Virus record (IMG/VR): IMGVR_UViG_3300044675_001067
Coordinates: 1 to 22,010 of that record
Reading direction: 5' to 3' (one strand)
Origin: a virus
DNA: 22,010 bases
Both the position numbers and the translations under genes were made by a program. Below are positions 1 through 8,061 of this stretch, piece by piece. Below the pieces are notes generated by a model. It was not told where the DNA came from and did no database searches. It saw only the letters and a program-made list of their open reading frames with translations. Numbering within the stretch: the stretch's first letter is position 1; each line of letters starts with the position of its first letter.

Positions 1-1369
1 CCTCAAGTGCGCTCAGTATTGCGTTTTTAACTTTGTAGTTGGTGCTGGTGTTGAGCCCGGGGATGGGCTGCTCAGAAAGTGCAAGTTGCCGCGCCATCGC
101 GGGGTCAACCATCAAATAATTTACATACGTACCGGTCTCCGCATAGGGTTCACGGTCTTTGGCCAATGCAAGCTGTTGAATGGCGTAGCTTTCGGTCTCG
201 GAAACAGGCATTTCGCCAACCGGTATGGGCATACCCTTTACAGGTTTGCTTGCTTTGACCGTTTGTGCCAGCTCTTCCATGTACTCTTGGGGAGACATTC
301 CCGCAATACGTTCGCGCTCAGCTTGGTCAGCCTCTCGTTGCTGGGCCAGTGTGTGGTATTTCTCAAGGTAGGCTTGTTGGTCTTTGGCCAACTGCTTGTC
401 CATTGCCGCCCGTTTCTTGGGAGAAAGCGCTTCTTTAAGCAGTTCAGCCTCGGGCATACCCACAGCACTTTCTGGTGTCGGTACTTCACGCAAGGTAGGT
501 TCGGGGATGGCAGCGGCTTCGGAGGCGGGGGGCTGTTGGTCTTGCTGTAAAGCTGTTCCGGCACCTCTGCGCCCTAACGCTAAATCCAACAAACCCTGCG
601 CTAATGCGCCAACTGCGCCGCCATAAGCAGCAGATTCTCCAACCTGCTCAATAATTTCTTGCTCAGGCTTGTATATACCTTTGGTAATAATATTTTGTGC
701 GGCTTGTGCTGCGGCTTCTTGTGCGGCTTCCTCACCGCCTGCCATCAACGCACGTTTTATGTACGACGTAGCGCCATCAAGTACCGGCTCTCCAAGACGT
801 TTCAGAATACGTGTGGGAGCAAACATTTCCGATGCACCAACCACACTCCCCAATGCAGTGGCAACGGTTTGTTCTCCTGCTGTAGCTCCTTCAGCAGCGG
901 ATTTTTCTACCTGCGTGCCAGCGCCAGCGCCAATACCAAGGCCGTAACCCGCCAAACGACCGGCCACACCAAACGGGCCGGTAGCAAGGAAAGGGATTAT
1001 TGAACCCGTAGCTTCACCAAACTTGCGCGGTATCGTGTCTTCGTACCCCGGAGCAGCGGCAAACGGATCTTTAGCTGTGGCGGCTGTTTCTTTAATGTAT
1101 TGTTGTGCGGCTCGCTCTTGTTCTTCAGGAAGAAGCGCGGATATACCTGTGCCAGCTTGTTCAACTAAACCAATGCCGCCGGGAATTAAGCCTTTGAAAA
1201 ACTCTTTAACTTGCCCACCAGCAGTTGGCCCGGCTGCTTCTTCTTTAGGCGCTGGTGGTTGAAACGCTTCGGGGTATTCGCGTATTGCACGCAACCAAGT
1301 CTCTTCGGGCGTTTCGCCCTCCCTGATAGTTACCGATGTGCCGTCTGGTAATGGGAGACTTTTTGCCAT
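1..1369 (-). CDS. Large internal virion-type protein, N-terminal part (cut by window edge)
   Basis: The reading frame is open from ATG at 1369 to the left edge, giving about 456 codons with no stop, so the C-terminus is missing. The N-terminus reads MAKSLPLPDGTSVTIREGE. An Ala/Gly-rich segment with hydrophobic stretches follows (around residues 115-150, containing SIIPFLATGPFGVAG). The rest is Ala/Glu/Gln-rich and predicted helical. This composition, and its place last in a virion block straight after a transglycosylase gene, resemble the very large internal or polyvalent proteins carried in the heads of many podoviruses and injected with the DNA. No catalytic motif is visible in the part present. 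A hairpin and a 12-bp palindrome lie just upstream, and the start has only a weak purine-rich ribosome site (AAAAG). The frame is certain; the role is inferred from composition and position. Confidence 0.75.
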   Translation of the reverse strand, partial: MAKSLPLPDGTSVTIREGETPEETWLRAIREYPEAFQPPAPKEEAAGPTAGGQVKEFFKGLIPGGIGLVEQAGTGISALLPEEQERAAQQYIKETAATAKDPFAAAPGYEDTIPRKFGEATGSIIPFLATGPFGVAGRLAGYGLGIGAGAGTQVEKSAAEGATAGEQTVATALGSVVGASEMFAPTRILKRLGEPVLDGATSYIKRALMAGGEEAAQEAAAQAAQNIITKGIYKPEQEIIEQVGESAAYGGAVGALAQGLLDLALGRRGAGTALQQDQQPPASEAAAIPEPTLREVPTPESAVGMPEAELLKEALSPKKRAAMDKQLAKDQQAYLEKYHTLAQQREADQAERERIAGMSPQEYMEELAQTVKASKPVKGMPIPVGEMPVSETESYAIQQLALAKDREPYAETGTYVNYLMVDPAMARQLALSEQPIPGLNTSTNYKVKNAILSALE

Positions 1370-1376
1370 AGCTTTT

Positions 1377-1388
1377 ACTTTTAAAAGT
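1377..1388. repeat. 12-bp perfect AT-rich palindrome
   Basis: ACTTTTAAAAGT is its own reverse complement. It lies 7 bases upstream of the ATG of the large left-edge gene and 6 bases from the neighbouring hairpin. It could be a protein-binding site or part of a promoter, but no matching -35/-10 pair or phage-polymerase promoter can be assigned. Confidence 0.45.
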
Positions 1389-1394
1389 TGAGAA

Positions 1395-1420
1395 ACCTTG
1401 GCGGGACTTTGCGCCAAGGT
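1395..1420 (-). terminator. Stem-loop, possible weak terminator, after the SLT gene
   Basis: Nine bases (ACCTTGGCG) pair perfectly with their complement across an 8-base loop. Read on the minus strand, the hairpin starts 15 bases after the stop of the transglycosylase gene and is followed by TTCTC. The U-tract is short, so it could be a leaky terminator or an RNA-stability or processing element. It sits in one of the few real intergenic gaps (66 bases). Confidence 0.5.
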
Positions 1421-1435
1421 GTTTTGATTATGCCA

Positions 1436-3769
1436 TTAACTGCGTGTGCCTTCAAAGTCTTGTACTTGTGGAACAGCCCCACCCAACGCTTTGTTACGCA
1501 ATACGTTGTACAGCACAGGGTCGGTTTCTTTGAGCAGTATTCCAGCGTCTTTCAAGAACGCTAAAGCCTCTTGTGCACTTGCTTTTGGATCGGCCTTTGC
1601 TTGCGCAATTTGTCTGAGCAACGCCATGTTCTTGGGGTCTCGCGCCCACTCCAGTGTTTGAATTTCGGCAGACGGCTTGTTGTAGTGCTTGCCCATTGCT
1701 TCGCGGTACGCGGCTTCGGACTTGGCTTTTTCTTCGGCTTGTTGCATGCCCAGCGTAGCAATACCGGCTTTGCCAACGTTGGTCATAAAGTGGGGCGAAT
1801 CGCCAGCCATCAGGTTTAAGCCCATCTTCAACAGCAAACTGTTCACATCAACGCCGCCTTGCTGAGATTCTGCTTTTGGCAACAAGTCTTCCAAACCTGC
1901 GGCTTGCTCGGGTGCGGGTGGTGGAGCAGGGTAGCGTTGAGCCAAGCGTGTTGCTTCGTCGGTGTACGCGCCAACAGGCGGTTCAGCCAAAGGTTCTGCA
2001 AACGCATAATCCGGAATACCCCCCACTTTATCTACGGCTTGCATGGTTGATAAACCTTGCGCAGTACCGGTCATCTTGGCTTGGTTCAACCGAGCAGCAT
2101 CTTGCGCTAAGGCAATTTCTTTGGCTGTCTTGTCAGCAATATTAGCAGTCTTAGTAGCGGCTTCAATAGATTGGCCCGCCCCTGTTGCAGCTTTACGGTC
2201 GGCTTCCAACTGCGCCATGCGACGGGCATTTTCAGCAGCAGCGCGAGTAGCGGCAGATGCCTCGTCAAGAACGTCCAAACCTGCTTTGGCCGGAGGCAAG
2301 ATGCGAGGTGTGTTTGCAATAGCGGCGGCTTGTTCCGCTTTTTGAATCATTTCAGCCGTAGGTTCCAGTCCTTTGGATATGGCAGACCCTGCTTTACCCA
2401 CTTTTGCAGCACCAGCAACAGGTGCCGTCCACCCGCCAAGGGCGTTCAGTGTGTTAGAAAAGTTGCGTTGAAACTCTTGGGGGATGCCCGCCTTGTCAGC
2501 CAAACTGCCAAAGTAAGTATTGGTGTCTTTGTACTCAGGCGCTTTAGAAGACTGGCCGGGAATTTGACTAAAAAGTGCTTCTTGGCTATCTTGTGCAACA
2601 GGAGGTGGTGCCGAACCAGTGACAAAATTTTCTACGTCTTGCATTTGTTTTTTGAACAGCGCATCTGCTTGAGCTTGTGTTCTTCCGCCAGAGGGGGCAG
2701 CATATGCAGGATCGTTCGCCCTGTTCAACGCGGAAATACCTTGATCTTGTGCCGCAGCAGGGGCGGCTTGTGCAGTACCAGTAGGAATTAATGAAGGGAG
2801 GCGTGTTTTACCTTCTGCCCATTGCGTAACATCACCAACACTTTTATTTTTAAAAATAGAAGCGTTGCTTTTGATGATGCTATTGCCTCGTTCTGGATCG
2901 GCTTTTTTAATCACGTCTTCTACAGACGCTTTAGGGTCGGCTGCAAGAACAGCGCGGCCAGTAGAGTCTCCCAGCACCCATGTAACGTATGCTTCGGAAG
3001 CAGACGGTTCGCGGCCTGTGGCGTTTTTAAAATTATCTGTGTTGCTGCGCAGCAATTTAGCCGCATTACGCACTTGTGTTTTAGCGTCGGCTCTGTCTCC
3101 GCCGCCCATTTTTTTCCACATTTCGTCAAGCAATTGCCCAGCGCCGTGAGCAGTTGATTTTGGGTTTTTAGCCGTGACTTTTCCTTGGCTTTCCACTTTA
3201 ATAATTTGTGACAGTACTGCGGGGTCAACGCCGTATTCTTGGGCGTATTTGTTTATGTATTCAGTAAGACCCCCTTCAACATAGCCTTTGTCAGCGTAAC
3301 CAACAATACCGCCTTCGGCAAAGTCCATGTTTGCCACTGGGAGCGTGGCAATACCTTGATCTTCAGGCAGCACATAGCCGCCTTCGGCCATGCCTTGGGG
3401 AGGCATTGGCCCTTGCGCCATCTGTTGTGGCGGCATGCCCTGTGGCGGCATGCCCTGTGGAGGCATCGGTGCCTGACCTTGAGGAACTTGAGGTGGCATG
3501 GGCGGCTGTGGGGGTTGGCCGATGCTTTGCAGAATCTGTTGAGAAATAGGCGGCTGTTGCTGTTGACCAGCCATCAGGGCCATAGCTTCTTGTGCATGTT
3601 TTTTCTTGTACTTGTCTGCTTCAGCAGCCAAGCCCAGCTTGATGGCGTCGTCTTGATTTGCAACTGCAAAAGCTTGCAATTGTTGCGAATTCATTTTCAA
3701 CAGTTCTACGCGCAAAGCGTCAATGCTGCCTGCGCCAATACCTGAAGTTCGTGGGCTGGATGTCATCAT
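1436..3769 (-). CDS. Virion-associated SLT-type lytic transglycosylase
   Basis: A 777-aa protein whose recognisable domain is lysozyme-like (soluble lytic transglycosylase) at about residues 167-290. It has YGVDPAVLSQIIKVESQG followed by STAHGAGQLLDEMW; E193 in KVESQG is the expected catalytic acid, and the HGAGQLL stretch corresponds to the usual G-A-x-G-L-x-Q region. Such domains in virion proteins cut peptidoglycan during DNA entry. Upstream lie a Gln/Pro/Met-rich region with a GMPPQ repeat (residues about 70-128) and three AEGG-like motifs (residues 128-167). The C-terminal 480 residues are Ala-rich and mostly helical. Start is ATG at 3769; a second ATG at 3766 fits the AAGAG ribosome site slightly better. 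The gap to the upstream gene is 5 bases. Its length and position among Gln/Gly-rich proteins suggest an internal ejection protein rather than the lysis endolysin, which is the M15 gene. Confidence 0.8.
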   Translation of the reverse strand: MMTSSPRTSGIGAGSIDALRVELLKMNSQQLQAFAVANQDDAIKLGLAAEADKYKKKHAQEAMALMAGQQQQPPISQQILQSIGQPPQPPMPPQVPQGQAPMPPQGMPPQGMPPQQMAQGPMPPQGMAEGGYVLPEDQGIATLPVANMDFAEGGIVGYADKGYVEGGLTEYINKYAQEYGVDPAVLSQIIKVESQGKVTAKNPKSTAHGAGQLLDEMWKKMGGGDRADAKTQVRNAAKLLRSNTDNFKNATGREPSASEAYVTWVLGDSTGRAVLAADPKASVEDVIKKADPERGNSIIKSNASIFKNKSVGDVTQWAEGKTRLPSLIPTGTAQAAPAAAQDQGISALNRANDPAYAAPSGGRTQAQADALFKKQMQDVENFVTGSAPPPVAQDSQEALFSQIPGQSSKAPEYKDTNTYFGSLADKAGIPQEFQRNFSNTLNALGGWTAPVAGAAKVGKAGSAISKGLEPTAEMIQKAEQAAAIANTPRILPPAKAGLDVLDEASAATRAAAENARRMAQLEADRKAATGAGQSIEAATKTANIADKTAKEIALAQDAARLNQAKMTGTAQGLSTMQAVDKVGGIPDYAFAEPLAEPPVGAYTDEATRLAQRYPAPPPAPEQAAGLEDLLPKAESQQGGVDVNSLLLKMGLNLMAGDSPHFMTNVGKAGIATLGMQQAEEKAKSEAAYREAMGKHYNKPSAEIQTLEWARDPKNMALLRQIAQAKADPKASAQEALAFLKDAGILLKETDPVLYNVLRNKALGGAVPQVQDFEGTRS
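3426..3470 (-). repeat. 15-bp repeat (two exact copies plus one diverged)
   Basis: TGTGGCGGCATGCCC occurs at 3426-3440 and 3441-3455, and a diverged copy at 3456-3470. On the coding strand the unit encodes the pentapeptide GMPPQ. It lies within the low-complexity N-terminal part of the transglycosylase gene and probably varies in copy number by slippage. Confidence 0.8.
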
Positions 3770-3774
3770 TTCTC

Positions 3775-5310
3775 TTATCCCATCTTTGAAAGTACAAGCG
3801 CCGACAGGCCGGATGGGCCACGTCGCTCTTCTCTAATCTCACCACCCTCGGCCTTGGCTGTTGGCGTGCCAAACAGATTGTTCAAGCTGTACCCAGTCAA
3901 GCCAGCACCGGCCACCTGCGACAACAGGCTAGGAGGGGCCGAGTAAACAGACTGAGTTCCCTGCTGAAGTGGCACACCGCGCAAAATGTTGGACATGTAC
4001 GAGGCTTGCTGGTACGGGAACTGTTGCTGGGTCAAGAAGTCCTGATACTGCTGGTTCAGAATGTTCTGAATTTGCTGCTGTTGCTGACCACCAAACTGAG
4101 CCTGCGCGTTGAGGTTGCTGACGTTTTGGCCGTACAGATTCTGACCAACGTTGGCCAAATTGCTGTAGCCCTGCATCCCTGCTTGCAAACCTTGCAGACC
4201 CAAACCTGCACCATATTGCTTGGATTGCTCTGCCAACTGTTGCATTTGCTGGTTGGTCATTTGATTGGCCAACTGCGCTTGCAGGTTTTGACCAGAGCCC
4301 AAGGACTGAACGCCCAGATTTGCTTGAAGGTTTTGATTGCCTACGTTGTAGCCCATCTGCTGGTTTGCCAAAGCCGCTTGCATCGCTTGCTGCGCGTTCA
4401 TACCGCTGGCTTGCAACTGATTGGCCATGTTCTGCACGTTGGCTTGCTGCTGAGTTGAAAGGTTTTGCATACCTACAGTCAGACCGGCTTGCTGATTGGC
4501 TTGCTGTGCTGCCAGTTGCCGTGCTTGGTCAGACGTGAACATCTGAGCCGCTTGGCTGTACGCTTCTTGGCTACCCTTGGACTGGATGTCCGACATTTGC
4601 TGAGACAGGTTGCGCTGGGCTTCTGCGTTCTCAATGGCTGATCGAGACCCACCAAAAGCACCGGCCTGTGCTTGGCGAGCGCCGCGTTGTGTGCCTGCAA
4701 TGTCGGCTTGGCGCTGTGCTTCCCGCTTGCCAATATCTACAACCGCTTGCTGGTATGGCGACATGTACTGATCGACAGCACCGGGAGAGGTGAAGTTCTG
4801 TGTGCCAACTTGTTGGGCTGGCCCCATCTGGGCGGCGTTGATATTCCCAACGGAAATCTTTTGTGCTGCCACATCGGCAGGCTCCGCCATCTGGAAGTTT
4901 TGCAGGGTTGGCGCAGCAACTTTTGTGTAGTTGAAGCTTGATGGGTCGTAGCCGTATTGACCGGCTTGCCCAGCTAAATTCTGAAGACCCGTAGCCGAAC
5001 TTGTAGAGTATGGGTTGTAACCCAGCTTTCCAGCAGCGGCATACGCATCTTTTTGCAATTGCGTAAATTGCGCTGTTCTGTCGCCCGTGTAGGGGGTGTA
5101 AGCTTTAAAGCCTGTCGGTGTTGGCTGAGCGCCAGCAGTACCGGGAGCAACGATTTTGCCCGCTGAGTCGCGGTAAACCATCTGCCCGTTCTTGTCTACC
5201 TCGTAGTCGTAAAGAGAGCCGCCAACCATGCCCAGCATTTGCTCGACATATGGCCGAGCGTAGTCAGGAATGGTCGTCGTATTTTGTATGACTTGTGTTG
5301 GTTCTGCCAT
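3775..5310 (-). CDS. Gln-rich internal/tail structural protein
   Basis: A 511-aa protein beginning MAEPTQVIQNTTTIPDYARP. Residues about 190-440 are extremely rich in Gln, Asn and Ala with almost no aromatic residues (for example AQQANQQAGLTVGMQNLSTQ), consistent with a long helical, possibly coiled-coil rod. The C-terminus carries EGGEIREERRG, another AEGG-like motif as in its neighbours. No enzyme motif is present. Translation starts at ATG 5310 behind AAGGAATAGAC, whose AAGGA overlaps the stop region of the upstream gene. Composition and position between the 225-aa protein and the transglycosylase favour a virion protein, probably one of the internal or ejected set. The exact role is not recognisable. 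The frame is certain; the role is an inference. Confidence 0.7.
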   Translation of the reverse strand: MAEPTQVIQNTTTIPDYARPYVEQMLGMVGGSLYDYEVDKNGQMVYRDSAGKIVAPGTAGAQPTPTGFKAYTPYTGDRTAQFTQLQKDAYAAAGKLGYNPYSTSSATGLQNLAGQAGQYGYDPSSFNYTKVAAPTLQNFQMAEPADVAAQKISVGNINAAQMGPAQQVGTQNFTSPGAVDQYMSPYQQAVVDIGKREAQRQADIAGTQRGARQAQAGAFGGSRSAIENAEAQRNLSQQMSDIQSKGSQEAYSQAAQMFTSDQARQLAAQQANQQAGLTVGMQNLSTQQQANVQNMANQLQASGMNAQQAMQAALANQQMGYNVGNQNLQANLGVQSLGSGQNLQAQLANQMTNQQMQQLAEQSKQYGAGLGLQGLQAGMQGYSNLANVGQNLYGQNVSNLNAQAQFGGQQQQQIQNILNQQYQDFLTQQQFPYQQASYMSNILRGVPLQQGTQSVYSAPPSLLSQVAGAGLTGYSLNNLFGTPTAKAEGGEIREERRGPSGLSALVLSKMG

Positions 5311-5319
5311 GTCTATTCC

Positions 5320-5997
5320 TTAAGCTGGAAGGTACTTGTCTGCGCGGCTGTTCTTGGCCACATTGCCTTTGCCAACGGTTTTGCCACGGGCAGCTTGGAT
5401 TCGATCCATCATCTTGTACAGCTTGCGTGCGCCTGCTTCGGTTGATCCATTGCCAATCTCAGAGACGATGCGGGCTGGAACAACAAACTCGCCATCAGCC
5501 AAACGAGCAGGCTCACTTTCGCCAATAGTAGCGGGGATGGAATCAGACACGCCGTCACCGGGGCCTTTGAGCAGTCGGCCACCATCAGAGTAGCTACCCA
5601 GATCAGACAAACCGCCTGTGTTCATGGACATGGCCATGCCGCCAGCGGCCAAGCTGGTGTTGCCTTTTATGTAAGCCACCATAGCTCGCAAAAGGTCGTG
5701 CGCTTTTTCGGTTTGATTTTTCTTTATTGCAGCATACGCAGGACGAACAAAGTCGGTATACAGCTTGTGGGAAATCAACGCACCTTTTGGATTGTTTTCC
5801 AGTTCTTTGGCAATTTTTGGTGAGTTCTTGTAGTACCAGTCAATTTCTTTTGAGCCTTCTGGGTGCTTTGCCATGTAGGCGTCGCGGAACTTGGCAAGCG
5901 TGTTCATCATATCGTCGTCATATTTATGACCCATATGCTTGACTGCGGCGGCTCCAATAAAACCGCCTTCTGCATACGCATTTCTTGTAGTTGCCAT
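5320..5997 (-). CDS. Phage virion-associated protein with GEFVVPARIV-type motif
   Basis: A 225-aa protein. The N-terminus contains AYAEGGFIGAAAVKHMG. The middle (residues 30-110) is helical and charged. Residues 145-200 hold a pattern often seen in phage internal or structural proteins: GPGDGVSDSIPATI, then LADGEFVVPARIVSEIGNGS and a helical EAGARKLYKMMDRI. Family function is not established to my knowledge, and no catalytic residues can be named. Start is ATG 5997, sharing one base with the stop of the upstream gene (TAATG) behind a strong GGGAGG ribosome site, so the two are translationally coupled. The shared AEGG motif and immediate neighbours place it with the internal-protein group. Confidence 0.7.
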   Translation of the reverse strand: MATTRNAYAEGGFIGAAAVKHMGHKYDDDMMNTLAKFRDAYMAKHPEGSKEIDWYYKNSPKIAKELENNPKGALISHKLYTDFVRPAYAAIKKNQTEKAHDLLRAMVAYIKGNTSLAAGGMAMSMNTGGLSDLGSYSDGGRLLKGPGDGVSDSIPATIGESEPARLADGEFVVPARIVSEIGNGSTEAGARKLYKMMDRIQAARGKTVGKGNVAKNSRADKYLPA

Positions 5998-8027
5998 TAC
6001 ACAACCTCCCCATTTTCACGGATAAATTTTGTGTCTGAACCCAGAGTGTCAAACAGACCCAGCCAGAACTTTCTTAGCGGGGTAAACACCCAGCCCCATT
6101 TGTTTTCGCCGTAGTACCACTTTGCGTAATGAACAGCGGGGTCAGCAAAAGTGAGGACGACAAACGCACTGAACAGTTTTGACTTTCTCATCAAAGGCAC
6201 AAACACTTCAGCCAATTTGTAATAGCCGCGCTTGTTTTGTTCGGTGGCTTTTTCATCGCGGTAACGTCGGACGACGCGATCCATAGTGCCGTTGCCGTAG
6301 CGGGCTTCTAGCATGATGAAACAACATCCGCCGCCTCCACCACCACCGCCACCTCCGCCCGTACCCCCCACTCCAGCAGTCCCGCCGGGGCCCGTAACTC
6401 CAAAACCGCCGCCACTACTTACGCCAAGACCGGGAGCGCCGGGAGCGCCACCAGTAGTTCCACCACCAGTAGTTCCACCACCAGTAGTTCCACCACCAGT
6501 AGTTCCACCACCAGTAGTTCCACCACCCGGCACTGCGTAGCCACCACCACTGTTTACGCCAAGAGCAGGAGCGCCCGGCGTACCTCCAGTAGTTCCACCA
6601 CCAGTAGTTCCTGTAGCCGCAGCGGACTGTCCGCCCATAGCTGAACTTACGGCATTACCGGGAGTGGTTGATGGCACGCCGGGGCCGTTAATACCAGACA
6701 AGCTTGCAAGGCCAGAAGTCGTCACCCCTGTATCGCCCGGCGTTGGTACGCCCTCAACTTGCGTAAAGTTAGGCGAATCATTAAAAGTTAGGCTGTCAGA
6801 TATAGGCGCAGGCTCTCCTTGACGAGGGCCGTCCATTTTGTATGCAATATAACCCAGCGTATTTGTAATAGCATCGCCCATTTTGCTCAACGCCAACGAC
6901 GGCACTGCCAATGGGGTTATCTTCCCTCCGCCATCAACCAGACTGGTGGGGAGCCCGCTTGTGCCGGGTGTTTGATTGCCTTGGTTGCTGCTATATCCAC
7001 CGCCTGTAGGAGCTTGCACAACAGAAGTAGGTTTATCCTCAATATCTGTTGCATCAGTAGTATCCATCCGCGCAGGAATCCATTTTGTCGTGCCGGTTGC
7101 CGTGTCAAACTCGTAGTGGCCCTCGTATGACGGAGCCTTGGTAGTTGTTTGTGTAGGCGTGGTGGAAGTCTTGCCCATCAAAAAGTCATAGGCATCTTGC
7201 GATGTCATGCCGCCACCAGCAAAGGAAACAGCGCCGCCCTTGGCCAAGGCAACAATACCGCCATTGGCTGCTTTATACGGTGTACCGGGTGACCACTCTG
7301 TATCAAACCAGTTCTGCTCTCTGGAACCAATATTAGCTTCTGGTTGGCGAACTGTGCGCCGCATTTGGTATGGCCGGATGTAGCTTGGGCTTTGCGCAGG
7401 AACTGGCGTCTTGGTTTGCACCGCCATGTCGGCCATGATGGGGCTCATGGCCATACCAATCTTGCCGTAGTTGTTCTTGAAGAAGTCCATTGGCGCATCC
7501 GCCGCCGCTCTGGCACCAGCAGTTAAGCTGCCCATTGGAGAAATAGCTTCCATAGCAGGAGCTGAATTCCGAGCCAGCAAAATATCCCGTGCGCTTGAAT
7601 CTGCGCCAAGGGTGGCGGCAGTTGAAGCATTTTCAGCACCAAGCGTTTGCGCGGCAAGGGAAGCACCCGTGTCCATAAAACCAGCAGTCAAACCAGCACC
7701 GCCGTAGGCACCCAGACCAGCCATCAAACCTTTTTCCAAACTGCCAGTACGAGCTGCTTGCAAACCGCCAATACCCAACCCAATCATTGCTGGATTGATT
7801 GTGCCGCCTGAGAAATACGAGATGCCCGCGCCAATCAAGGTGGGCAACAACTTGTCCAAAACGCCCGCTTCGGGCAGTCCAGTTTCTGGGTTAATGGTCA
7901 GTTGATGACCATGCGCCATAGCCAAATCACTAAGGCTTTTTAATTCACGCGGCGACATGTGAACAAGGCTTGTGTCGGGGCCACGGCCTTGGTCAGAAAG
8001 ATGTTGAGCGGCAAGCTGTAGACTCAT
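5997..8027 (-). CDS. Gly-rich virion protein with C-terminal CFI-box-like domain
   Basis: A 676-aa modular protein. Residues 55-135 are Gly/Ala-rich and hydrophobic (LLPTLIGAGISYFSGG, GLGIGGLQAAR), like membrane-active ejection proteins. Residues about 250-275 carry NGGIVALAKGGAVSFAGGG, the AEGG-type motif of this block. Residues 440-550 are a Gly/Thr linker with five exact GGTTG pentapeptides. A run of about 12 Gly then leads into a distinct C-terminal domain at residues 568-676 that starts CCFIMLEARYGNG and continues VVRRYRDE, LAEVFVPLMRKSK and a Trp/aromatic amphipathic tail. A glycine-rich spacer plus C-F-I plus R-x-Y-R-D matches the CFI-box-CTERM domain known from bacterial proteins, from memory. 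Start ATG 8027 follows CGAGGCAAAT. The virion role is inferred from position. Confidence 0.72.
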   Translation of the reverse strand: MSLQLAAQHLSDQGRGPDTSLVHMSPRELKSLSDLAMAHGHQLTINPETGLPEAGVLDKLLPTLIGAGISYFSGGTINPAMIGLGIGGLQAARTGSLEKGLMAGLGAYGGAGLTAGFMDTGASLAAQTLGAENASTAATLGADSSARDILLARNSAPAMEAISPMGSLTAGARAAADAPMDFFKNNYGKIGMAMSPIMADMAVQTKTPVPAQSPSYIRPYQMRRTVRQPEANIGSREQNWFDTEWSPGTPYKAANGGIVALAKGGAVSFAGGGMTSQDAYDFLMGKTSTTPTQTTTKAPSYEGHYEFDTATGTTKWIPARMDTTDATDIEDKPTSVVQAPTGGGYSSNQGNQTPGTSGLPTSLVDGGGKITPLAVPSLALSKMGDAITNTLGYIAYKMDGPRQGEPAPISDSLTFNDSPNFTQVEGVPTPGDTGVTTSGLASLSGINGPGVPSTTPGNAVSSAMGGQSAAATGTTGGGTTGGTPGAPALGVNSGGGYAVPGGGTTGGGTTGGGTTGGGTTGGGTTGGAPGAPGLGVSSGGGFGVTGPGGTAGVGGTGGGGGGGGGGGCCFIMLEARYGNGTMDRVVRRYRDEKATEQNKRGYYKLAEVFVPLMRKSKLFSAFVVLTFADPAVHYAKWYYGENKWGWVFTPLRKFWLGLFDTLGSDTKFIRENGEVV
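6450..6524 (-). repeat. Five perfect copies of a 15-bp repeat
   Basis: The plus-strand unit ACCAGTAGTTCCACC is repeated exactly five times without interruption and encodes GGTTG on the minus strand (residues 502-526 of the Gly-rich protein). Two further imperfect copies lie at about 6584-6613, with a duplicated flanking segment (GAPGAPGLGVSSGGG versus GTPGAPALGVNSGGG). Identity at the base level, including third positions, points to recent slippage or unequal recombination. Confidence 0.9.
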
Positions 8028-8061
8028 ATTTGCCTCGTATGCGGGGGGTTATGGGATGGTA

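Noticed and set aside
86-550. Plus-strand open frame near the left edge
   Set aside because: It is antisense to the large left-edge gene, whose minus-strand frame is open across the entire region with protein-like composition.
2171-2791. Long plus-strand open frame (206 codons)
   Set aside because: It lies opposite the transglycosylase gene, is rich in Cys, Arg and Phe with no domain pattern, and is expected by chance opposite an Ala/Gln-rich gene.
6450-6524. Short regular repeats as a CRISPR array
   Set aside because: The 15-bp units are contiguous with no spacers and encode GGTTG in frame inside a gene.
6313-6540. Plus-strand poly-proline open frame
   Set aside because: It is the exact antisense of the Gly/Thr linker of the 676-aa gene; its composition is fully explained by the minus-strand codons and it has no ribosome site.
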